A stretch of DNA of 64,000 nucleotides from Rhyacichthys aspro. Taxonomy: Eukaryota > Chordata > Actinopteri > Gobiiformes > Rhyacichthyidae. A program made the translations under genes and the position numbers. This document shows, one piece after another, positions 12,201 through 24,200 of the stretch. Location of the stretch: NCBI GenBank assembly GCA_036850595.1, contig CM072168.1, positions 17,847,982 to 17,911,981 on the forward strand, given 5' to 3'. Positions within the stretch are counted from its first letter, which is position 1; the number at the start of each line of letters is the position of its first letter. The notes under the pieces were generated by a model. The model was not told the origin of the DNA. It saw nothing but the letters and a program-made list of their open reading frames with translations, and ran no database searches.

Positions 12201-15200
12201 AAGAGACTTCGTCAGATGGGTGGCCGATCATCAAATCTCGCTGATGCTATTAACTATGTTATACAGAATGAGTTAAAGCCCTCTGCTGGTGTTCGTCCAG
12301 TGGAGGCTTCGCAACATCTTGTGGTTCTCACAGGTGGCCGTTCGCCCCAAGATGTAACCCTTTTTGGGCCACTGCTGAAGAGCTCCAGAGTAAACTGCAT
12401 TGGTGTTGGAGCTTCTGGTGCTGACACAAGGCAGCTAGCCCAAATTGCCACCTCAACAGATGATGTTCTTCAAGTTCCCACTTTCCCTTCACTTCCATCA
12501 GTCAGGGAGAGATTAATCTCTAGGTTGAGTGGAACCATTGAAGAAGTTCCTACAATTGTGGAAGGTACTGGAGTCACAAAAATACAAAACTCATTATAAT
12601 TAGTGCTATAAAATATTTGCTAAATATTTGTTATTCTTATCTTGTTTTGTTACCATTCTTTCACAGCTGGTGGTGCTGCCAAAAAGGCAGACATAGTGTT
12701 TTTGGTGGATGGCTCTATTAACCTGGGCAAGGACAACTTTGGGGAAGTGATGTCATTCATAATCAATTTAATTGATCTTTTCTTCAACGATAGAGATGAT
12801 CTAAGATTTGGCCTGGCACATTATGCAACAGATGTGACAGATGTGTTCTTCCTGAACGATTACAAAAATAAGGATGACATTATTAGTGCTATTGGTCGAG
12901 CAGAGTACAAAGGAGGACGCAGAATCAACACTGGTGCAGCTATTCGACATGTGCAGAATAGTCATTTTATCAAAGCGAAGGGCAGTCGGAGAGATGAAGG
13001 CACTCCTCAGATCCTAATGCTCATCACCGGAGGGCGTTCGGCTGATGACAGCAAATCGGCAGCCCTTGGTCTGAAGAAAACAGGGGCAAGAATCTTTGCT
13101 ATTGGAGTTGGTGACATTGCAGATGAGTTGGAAAACCTGGCAAGTGAGTCATCCACTGTTGCAAGAGCAGGCACGTACCTGATGCTTTCAGAGCTAAATG
13201 AGCAGATCCTGGAGACTCTGGACGATGAAGTAAAGGGGAAGCTGTGTGTTGGTGAAGAAACATCTCCTACTCGTAAGAAGCACATTATTGTTGTTTTTTT
13301 AGTAGATAAGCAGTTTCTAATTAGATTTTACAATTTTAAAAGTGTTGTGTGTGTTTAACAATTTGAATGTTTCCTTTTTTTAACAGCTTGCAACATTGAG
13401 GTTTTGGTAGGCTTTGATGTTTCTGCCCAGAACATTTTTAGCGCCCAGACCAACCTCCAGAGCAAGATGGGTGCCATTTTGCAGAGAATTTCCAAAATGG
13501 CACCCATCAGTTGTTCATCAGGGCGGGTACCCTCTATACAAATAGGCCTGCTCGCCATGGACTCATCATCTCAGCCTGTGCAGCGCGATTTCACAGACAA
13601 CGCAGATGAGCTCTTTGAGCAGTTTAGAGCGCTAAGGAGTAGTGGGCCTTTTGTCCTCAACGGAAATACTATCTCAGCCTACAACGCTAGATTCAAGAAC
13701 AGGCAGGACAATGTTGTGAAGGTGCGTAAATAAACAAAACTACAAACTTAAGAAGGAATATGTTATTAGAAAAAGTTTACAATTAAATCCTTTTATGCCA
13801 AAGGTTATCATTCATTTGACTGATGGTCTTGACGCTCCGTATGCTGAAATGAAAAGACGAGTTGATGAACTTCAGAAGTCAGGTAAAAAAGCAGATTTCA
13901 TATTTATACTTAAGTGTTCATTGACTGAATACTCATACTATCGATTGGCTATTTGTGAGTAAATAATTATTGCTGCTACTGCTCTTCTACTGCATGTTAA
14001 ATAGGTGTCAAGACCTTCATCCTGGTGGGACTTGAACGAGTGCCCAAATTTGAAGAGGCTGTGCTCCTTGAATTTGGTCGAGGCTTTAGATACACCAGAC
14101 CTTTGCGAGTTAACGTTATGGACTTGGACTATGAGCTTTTGGAAGAACTTGTGAGTATGATGCAATGGGAAAGACTATTTAACTTCATGATTTGTATTGT
14201 GTTAATCATTTGTTATTCACAGGACAATGTTGCAGAGAGAGAATGCTGTGGAGTCCCATGCAAATGTACAGGAACCAGAGGAGACAGAGGAGCGGTCGGA
14301 TTTTCAGGGCCTAAGGTATCAGATGAAATTACAGGACTGCACCATATTAGGAAAACATGTAGCCTTCATGTTGTGGAGAGCAACACACAATACACACAGC
14401 ACAATATCGATTATAGCTAAAAATATAGAATTAAAACTAGAGCTTAGAGTGTGTATGTAACTGATTCATATTGGAGCAGTCGTATTACGTATACAGCCTT
14501 ATGTCGGAGTGTTTCTATTGCCAACATTATTAATTTTACTTGCTAATGCCAGTTTTGTCTCTTTTCAGGGCGGTCCAGGACTCCCAGGTAGCCAAGGACA
14601 TCCTGGAGATGAGGGTGGACCTGTACGTTTAAGTTCTCAATCTTTTTTTTATTCATGTGTTATTTGTACTCTGATTGAACACTATATTGAGTTCTAATAT
14701 GTTTCTAACCAGCTGCATTTTATTATTTAATTAGGGAGAGAGAGGTCCTCCTGGTGTGAATGGCACTCAGGGTTTCCAGGGATGCCCCGGACAGAGAGGT
14801 GTCAAGGTAAACTCTTCTACATTTAATCTTTGTTGCTCGGTCTGTTCTTTGGAATAATCTAATTCACCCTTTTGTCTGTGTTTAGGGTTCACGTGGGTAC
14901 TCAGGAGAAAAGGTAATGTTTATCTTCTTTTAAGCATGTTATTACACCATGTGAATATCAAACATATAATACTGAATGAGTATACGCTACCATCTTGTAG
15001 GGTGAAAATGGTGAGTTAGGTCTTGATGGCATCAATGGAGAAGAGGTGAGTTGTGTGACTCCTATATACAATATTTCCATCAGATGTATTATCTTGAATT
15101 TGACCTGTAATAACTTACATTTTAGGGTAAAGGTGGAGTTGCTGGACCACCAGGAGATCGAGGAAACTTTGGCAGAAGAGTGAGCTGTCTAAGTTTTTGT

Positions 15201-18200
15201 TTACATAAAGTTTCACATTGTATAAATGTGTATATTGCATTTAACAGTTGTTCACTATTGTTTTTAGGGACCAAAAGGTGCCAAAGGACAAGCAGGGGAC
15301 AGAGGAGACATGGGACTCAGAGGAGACCCTGTGAGTGGTGTTGTGCTCTTTTAATGTTCCTTTATGATTACCTTTATTACTTTATTCAAAAGCACCAAAA
15401 TTAATCCAGTTATTAGAAGCCATTTACCTACAGCACTTTAGTCCATTCTTTCATAAGCACTATCTAATATTGTATAGTTGTGTTCTTGCTCTTGCAGTCT
15501 TCTTGACATTATCCTGTTGATTTCTGTTGAATAGGGTCAAAGTGGAAAAGATAACAACCGTCCAGGACCTAAAGGAGAACCGGGTGATGCTGGACCTCCG
15601 GTAACTGCCATGTTACATTTCATAATGTGGCTCTTTCTATTTTTCTTGTTTGACCTGATGTCTGTTCTTCTTTGAAAGGGAGAACCTGGTGAAGATGGAA
15701 GAAGAGGCGCCGCTGGAGAACCTGGAAGAAGGGTAAACACTTTTGCTCTGTTATTTTGAGCGCGGAGTGCCTGGTTAGTATCATTTGTATCCACTAATTG
15801 TTATTCACTGTTGTGTATCTTGCTCTGTAAACTTTTAGGGACCTAATGGCAGAAGAGGATCACCTGGGCAGGCTGTAAGTTCTTTGACACTTTCTAGTAT
15901 CGAAGACAACCTGTTATTAGTGCTGAAGTGCTCAAGACTAGTCTTTTTACATGTAAATGTTTTGGGATATCAACATCATCTATCAAGACCAGCCATGGGT
16001 TGATCTCAGATGGTTTTTAATATGGGAATACATCAGACTAATGTTTACTGTGTCACTTAAAATTGTTTACTTTTGTGAAGAGACTTTGAAATCAATCTTG
16101 TACTAAACTAGTTTTGTGTTATGCATCTTTAAAATTCATATTCTTGCCTTTGTCTGGATACACTCTGGTCTCAGTTATGACTTGTCCATGGTCAATATAT
16201 TTTTAATTACTTGTCACTATTTGATGATAATATATTTCATTACGATTTCATATTATGTAATGTTTTTCCATATGTATTTCTAACAGGGAGCTCCTGGACG
16301 TCCTGGTGAAAATGGCGAACCGGGAGAGCCTGGTATTGCAGGATCAAGAGTAAGTTTTTCATTAAGAGCAGAGTATTTGCAGATCATTCAATCTAAAAAT
16401 ACATTTGCCAAAGCATGTCTCACAGTGAAAGCTTTTGTTGGCAGTTTGAGCACTATGACACATTATTATGACTGGATCAGACTTGAGCAGCTGATGTACT
16501 GTTGATGACTGTGCTTTACTAGGGTCCATCTGGAACAATTGGACCACCAGGACCCAAAGGAGAAGAAGGGAATCCTGGACCAAGAGTGAGTCAACACATA
16601 CATAGAAAACACATGGGAGCTACAAAGTCTTATAAATGAGTAACTGTAAATTATAGACATTCATTTTAATGCTCAAGTTGGACTGACTGCTGCCTTTTAC
16701 ACACTTTAAATCCCCTGTGGCTGATCTAAAACCACATAAGTGCACATGTTTTCACTAATTTGATGCTCCATGGGCATACAATAACATGAAATAGTTTTCT
16801 ATCATACCTGGTCACATTGTTGTATGTGATTGTGTTGCATGTATGTAACCTTGCACTCATTAAAAAGAGAGTCACTGGGTGCTCAGTTTAAATATGAAGA
16901 TAAAATACAATGAGGTGCTTCTTGTAATTCTCCTGTTTGTGTTTTGTCAGGGTCCTGGCGGGAGTCCAGGGCCTGCTGGAGCGAAGGGAAGACGAGGAGC
17001 TCTCGGTCGCAAGGTACTCAAGGGAACATACAGTCATTTGGAGCGGCTTAAGTTATTCCGAAACAGACTCGTTGCATTTCTGAATAAAACGGCTTAGGCC
17101 TAGCGCTCTCACATTACTGGACACACATGTGTAGCTCTATAAGAAAACACATCACTGCTTACATTCCTATGAGCATATGAGCTAAATTAAATCTATTCCC
17201 AACAGCTTTAAAATACATTATTTTTGGCATTCTCTGTTAAATGTAGATTCCCCATCCTTTCTTTCTTTCAGGGAGAGCCGGGAGATTCAGGACCTAAGGG
17301 TGTTGAAGGGCCTCTTGGTCCACGTGGAGAACCCGTAAGACTTTTTTTTTTGTTGCATAATTTAAAACTGCTGGAAACTGCTAAAATTATATAAAAATAT
17401 GACACTCAACAAACTATTCTTCAGGATTTATGGGTTGTTTTATTGAATTGTATTTAACCGCTGTGTTTGATTCATGTGTAACCCTGATTTTTTTATTCTG
17501 TGTTTTAAATAAGAACTTTGTCAGCATATTGTTACATATTTGTGTTGGGTAAAAGGAGAAGGGGAGGGTTCTGCCTTGAGACAACTTTACTTTCTGACTT
17601 CAATGAACAGGAATGCAGCAAATAAAAGCAGCTTGATGGTGCAGCTTCATTTGGTTTTAAACACAGGGTGAAGATGGCAGAGATGGGCTTGGTGTTGGAG
17701 GACCTAAAGGAAGAAGGGCAAGTGAATTCATGTGGATCCTCAGAGAATGCACATTGATTCAAAGCATATTGCACAATATTCATTTGACAATATATGAATC
17801 ACATTATTCACATTCTGTATTATCTCGTCCACAGGGAGATGAGGGATTCCCAGGATTCTCAGGACCGAAAGTAAGTGAAATCCAGATGCCTTTGTAATGT
17901 GTATAAGTGTTTCCTGGCACATTTCCATAAGATGTCTCCTAACAGGCTGCAAAATGTCCACCAGTGTGTTATTTAATTGTAACTGAAAACAGAAAACTAA
18001 ATATTTATCTGTATGTTTATGCCATCACACAGTGGGAGAAACACAGACAATGATAAAACCCGGACATGGATTTATTTAAGTCTTACAGAACTGTGAGAAC
18101 AAACTGTAAAAACATTTGTATCGTTGCAGGGAGCAGCTGGTGAGCCTGGTTCCAAAGGTGGACCTGGACCAAGAGGAAACAGAGGACAGAGGGTAAGCAC

Positions 18201-21200
18201 AACTTCAGTTACAATCATCAACATGCAATTCAGATAAGGGTCTACTGTAGCATTTTGCTTGCTATTCCATAATTCCATATTCCCAAACCAAACTCCTACA
18301 ATACTGCGTCCCAAAGTTCAGGACATTTGGAAATGAAAAAATAATGGTGAAGAGTTTGGTTCCAATGAAAAATGTGTACAATAGTGAACAATGAGCAAAA
18401 AGTAATGGGATTATGGTTGAAAATAAATGTTTAAATGTCTAAGTGAATTCTGATTTTGAATTGTACTTTTCAGGGTGTCTCTGGGAACCAGGGTACACCT
18501 GGACAGAAGGGAGAAGTTGGATATCCTGGGCCATATGTAAGAAACTTTTAGTTTTTAATGACCCATACTTTATTCAATAACATATTCTATCACCATGTAA
18601 ATATTTCTGTAGGTCTGTTGACCTCTGTGATCTCATGTGGTCATATTTGTCTTTGTTTTGTTTTCACAGGGTCAGAAAGGCCCGAGAGGTCCTGGGGTTG
18701 TAGTAAGTACTCATTATCACTCATCACTTAACTAAACTCTTATGTCTATTAACAAATTTGTGACATAATATTATTCATCTACAGCAATGTGACCTGGTTA
18801 AGACCATCAGAGATAACTGTCGTAAGTACAGTTCAGTTACATAAATATGAAAAGAGACAATTTGAATCACATAAATGACTAAGCATATTTTGTTTTTATC
18901 TCTTCCAGCTTGCTGTTATGGTAAGTTCAGTAAAGTAATCAGTCATAGTCGAATAACAACTGCACATCTGTAACCGTATTGTGTGTGTTCACAGGTCAGA
19001 ACGAGTGCCCTCTCTTTCCAACTGAGCTGGCTTTCGCTCTGGACGTCTCTGAAAACGTCGGCGCAGCCTTTAACGGCATGCGTGACACCGTCTTGAACCT
19101 GGTCCGAGACATCACCATCACCGAGAGCAACTGTCCCAGAGGCGCTCGTGTCGCTTTGGTCATGTACAACAACGAAGTGACCACCGAGATCCGTTTCGCC
19201 GACGGGATGAAGAAACGCGCTCTGCTGCAGCACATCGAGGGACTGCAGACACTGAGGACGGGCAAAGAGCGAAACCTGGCCACCGCTATGAGCTTCGTGG
19301 CTCAAAACACTTTCAAGAGAGTGCGCAGTGGCTTCTTAATGAGGAAGGTGGCTGTCTTTTTCGTTGGTGGACCTGTTTCGAATACACAAGCTGTTACTAG
19401 AGCAGCTCTCCGTCTGTATGATGCGGGAATTGCCACTTTGCTCCTGGTCAACAGTGAGAACAGAGCCCTCACTAGAGCTATGCAGGTAAATAAACACGTA
19501 CAAACAGAGGGTTCACTGCGCAATATTACCTCTTTCACAGCAGCTCAGTTTTGGGCTGGTTCTGTTCACATCAAAAATAATTAATAGGTTGTTAATAGCT
19601 GGTTTCTCTGGTGTCAGTATTTGTTTCCTGACCACATTTAAATATATATCTCAAAAGTTGTCAGCTGTTGTTTACCTTTACTGCATTAAGCGGTGGCTTC
19701 CTGATTGTCTTTATGATTATAGAAATTTGGTTTGGCTCAAACTGATGTGAGTACAGGCCAGGCCAAGAGAAAACTCCAGGGTCCAAAATCTCTAGAAGAC
19801 AACCAGAGCAGGCACACAGATTGTAGTGAAGGCTGTATTGTACAGGTTTCTGCTCTTTGTTCATCAGGCAAACAACACAGCTCTGGCCCAAGTCATCGTT
19901 CTTCCAAGCCCAGGAAGTGCTCAGTACAAATCAGCTCTTCAGAAGATCAAGACCTGCCATGTCTGCTTTGGTGAGAAATTTATGGCTATGTCTTTATGTT
20001 TTTTTGATTAATTAGACAATATGGATAGTATTTGCTACTTTTTTAATAGTTTTTAATAATCAGTTATAAAAGTCAAGGTTACTTAATAGTTATTATTATT
20101 AGTAATTATTGTGACATTCTCCTCATGTTGTCCAGAAATATTTGTATTTTTTTGGCAAAACTGTTGCGTTCATTATTTGACTGTAAAGAAAATTGTGACG
20201 CATCTAAGAAATAATTTCCCCACCATGAGTTACTGCCTCAGGAGGTGGATCTACCAACCTGTTGCTTGGCCTAGTGTTAATAAATATGTTAATGTAGAAG
20301 AAGATTTTAGCTTTAAAAAAAATTGAAAAATATGATTTTTTGGTTTTAGATGTGTGTGCTGCAGACCAGGGGTGCGACTACACTCCTCCTCAATCCAGCC
20401 GAGACAGGAGGTCTTTCATCACCGACGTAGACATCGACATGGCCTTTGTCATTGACAGCTCCGAGTCCACATATCCTGTTGTGTTTACGGAGATCAAACA
20501 CTACATTGCGCGCATCGTGGAGCAGCTGGAAGTGTCTTCAAACCCTACATCCTCCATTCATCAGACCAGAGTCTCTGTGATCCAGCAAGCGCCTTACAAG
20601 TTCCTCCAGAACCGAACCGGCTCTCCAATTCAAGTGGACATTGGCCTGACGGAGCACCAGTCAGCACAGAGCGTGGTGAAATTCCTGCTTGATAAAACAC
20701 CGCAGCTCGAGGGCGGTCGCGCACTGGCCGCAGCTCTCGAAGCAACCGTGGAGCATGTATTTGAGAAGGCGCCTGTTCCTCGTGACCGGAAAGTACTGAT
20801 GCTCTTTGTGACGGGTGGAGTAGAAGAAGACGAGGTGCAGTTGGTGCGCATCGCCACCGAGGTCAAGTGCAGAGGGTACTTCTTGGTCATCATGGGCGTG
20901 GGTAACAAACTGAGCTCTGGAGACGTCCGTGTCCTGTCCCGAATGGCCAGTGAACCGACTGAAGTCTTCTTTAAGAGAATAGACACCCTCTCACAGTTTT
21001 ATGACAAATACATCGTGAACTTTGGACAGCTGATGCCCAAATATGTCACCTGTAAGTAGAAATCTTTGATTTAGTGATTTAAAGGCAAAATATGCACACA
21101 AATCTATTTTATTCCCTCTAAAACAATGTACAGACAGGCAGCCCTTGTATTTAGCCGTTTTATTCCTTTGTTTACATGAGAGGGACATTTAATGAAGGAA

Positions 21201-24200
21201 ATGTTGCTCTCAGTCAATCACACCTCAAAGAACAAAGGAAAAACAGCTGAACTATATGACCTATTATAAAACCCATTTTTTGCTTTTATTCACTGTTGAG
21301 TACTTCCAGGATTGCTTATTATGCCTTTAGTGTTTTACTGTACACTGTATAAGATGGGGTTTTAAGAAAATGACAGGAGAAATATTTGAACTTAAATCCT
21401 TAAAGTTTAAATTAAATTTTATGTTACACTGGAACAGCAATGGTCTCTAGGTGGTTGTTGGCCACTCTTGACTAAACACATTATGGACATATGAATACAA
21501 AGGATGCTTGTGACATTTTTTAATGTATTTGAACCACTTACCACTTCATTATTATTATTGTTGGAAAAATGAGACTTAAAATAGAATCAAAGAGAGTAAG
21601 ATCCATAAAACTAATAACTTTCTAACCAACAGATGCATGACGTAATCTCTGTTGCACTGATCTTTTTCCAGTTGAAAATGCTTTCTACATGTCGCCTGAA
21701 GTCTCCAAAAACTGCAAGTGGTTTCAGAACGATCAGCCATTAAAAAATCCATTTACAGCGCCACACCAAGAGTAAGTGTTAGGATCGTTTTAACACTGCT
21801 CTTGTGATCTCTGCCAAATGTTTAACGCCTAACGCTTACTCCACTGGTTCTCTGTGTTTGTAGGAAACATCACAAACACCATGAAAGTCAACAAGATGTT
21901 CATCATAAAAAGCACAAAGGTAGGATTATGGGCAACACTAGGATTATATTTGTTATTTATACCTTAAGGTGAAAAAAAAATAATGGAGGTAAAAAAAAAA
22001 CATGTGTGAAACATACAGAAAAACATTTGTTTCAAATTAACTATTGAAGGTGGAGTGTGTAGTCTTTGAAGCATCTATATATAATATTCCCCATGTGTGT
22101 AGCCTGTGTGCATCTACGGTAGCCCTTCTGGGACATGCTGGAAATAGGTCAGATGCTTATACTTTAAATTTTAGAGACAAACATGGAAAATATCATCTAG
22201 TAAAAAGTGAAAAAAAGCCTTTAAATTACATCATGAATATATAGACATTCTTAAAAAGGAAAACAAACCTCCCCTTCAAATGTTTTTCTCAAGAAAGACA
22301 AATGCAAAGTGCTTTAACTAATATAAAAATGAGCTCAGTCAATGATTCAAACTTTCCCTTCATTAGAACTAGATGACCTCCACGTCTACAACATCACCTC
22401 CAACAGCTTAAAGTTGCGCTGGACCAACCCCGACTCGAAGCACTATGTCTACTTCGAGGTGGTGGTCACTCGTCTGAATGACCACACTATGGTTCTGAAG
22501 ACAAACGTGTCCGGGACAGAGCTCTCTGTGGACAACCTGGAGAGCGCTCAGTCCTATCACGCTGTGGTCTCCGCCTACACCTCTGACGGTCACATCGTTT
22601 CCACCCGCAAAGGCATCGTCACCACCAGTAAGTCACACCCACACACTCAAGACATGTCATTATCCTCTTCACCAGTGCAAATATTATACTTTATTACATT
22701 ACATTACTCTGTTTTTCAGGAGTGTTGACTAAATGAGTACAGTCATTCCTCAAATTCTATAACTATTTGTGGATTTTCTTTTTTGCAGAAGCAGCAGAGC
22801 ATAAGCCAGACATTCCCAACACCAACACTGTAACTACAGCACCATTGGAAAAACCAGCGTCAGGTAATTCACTGTGAATGGCCCCGAACATGCTCTTCCA
22901 TATGTGTAGGATACTTTAGTCAGGATTATTTTAAGACTGAATATTCCTGTGTGTTTTCAACATGCTGAACACACTGAGAAGTATTGGTAACGTACCTGTA
23001 GTGTTACAACAACTTGAACAACACTGGAGTGCAGTTTGTACTTAACCAGGGTCTTAAACTTCAGAATAAATGCCTCTGTTGTTTTCTTCTTATTCTCCTC
23101 AAGCAGCAGTAATACACATTTTATGAATATGCATGTTTTCTACACTTACACAGGTCATAATGTTCTAAAATAAAGCCCCAAATATGATACAACTGGTAAT
23201 TTTGGAAATACTTGCTATGATATGACTGCTATCTAATTACTTTATTCACTGCAGTGTTAGATATTGTCCCCCTTTTTGCAAAATAGTGTTGTTTGGACAT
23301 ATTTTACTAAAAGTAAACATGTTAAAAGTAAAGAAAACTTTAACTAATGCTTTGTTAAAGTGTTGAGAAGCAAAAAAAATGACTCCTTCAAACAAGTCAC
23401 TGTTAAAAAACGAACATGGCTGTGAAATTGATTTGGATAATGTGATGGGACACCTCTTAAATACAGTCTGAGATTTAGACATGTAGACAATTTATCACAT
23501 AATGTAAATTAACACAGTGTTTGGCTATCTTGGTTTTACATACTTTAGGAGTGAGGCTTTACAGCTGCTGGGTTTTGTGGGAAAAAGTACATAACTGACT
23601 AATGAGGACATCTGGTGTGTGGCACATTATCGTATTTGAAATGAAATCGTCAAATGAACTTTTATCATTAGCTGCAGAAGAGTTGTTTTGGGATGGACCA
23701 TACGGAAACTAACAAACAATAACTGTACTTATTAAGAACTAACTTCATACTGGACATACCTTCATAACAAAACTTCAGACAACTTAATAAACTCTTCTCC
23801 TACTGATTAATTATTCAACATTTCCTGAACTTTTTGTAGATTACACTCTTGAATGCCCCTTTTCCCTGGAAATAATAATAATAATAATCCACATCTAAGT
23901 CTATTTATCCCCCATTTAACACTCTAAACCTGAATGACTAGTGACAGTTTCAACAAGAAGTGCTCATTTATTTTCACTTTTGACTTCTAAAACACCCTTT
24001 CTCTCTCTGTCTGTCCTGCGTCACTGCTGTTGTTTTTGCATGTTACAGTTTATGAGTTTGCAGTCCCATGCTCTCTTGACTTTGACCCTGGAATGCCCTG
24101 CAAAGACTATCAGTCTAAGTGGTTCTTTGACTATAAGAACGGGATCTGTACCCAGTTCTGGTACGGAGGGTGCGGAGGCAATGACAATAGGTTCGAGACT

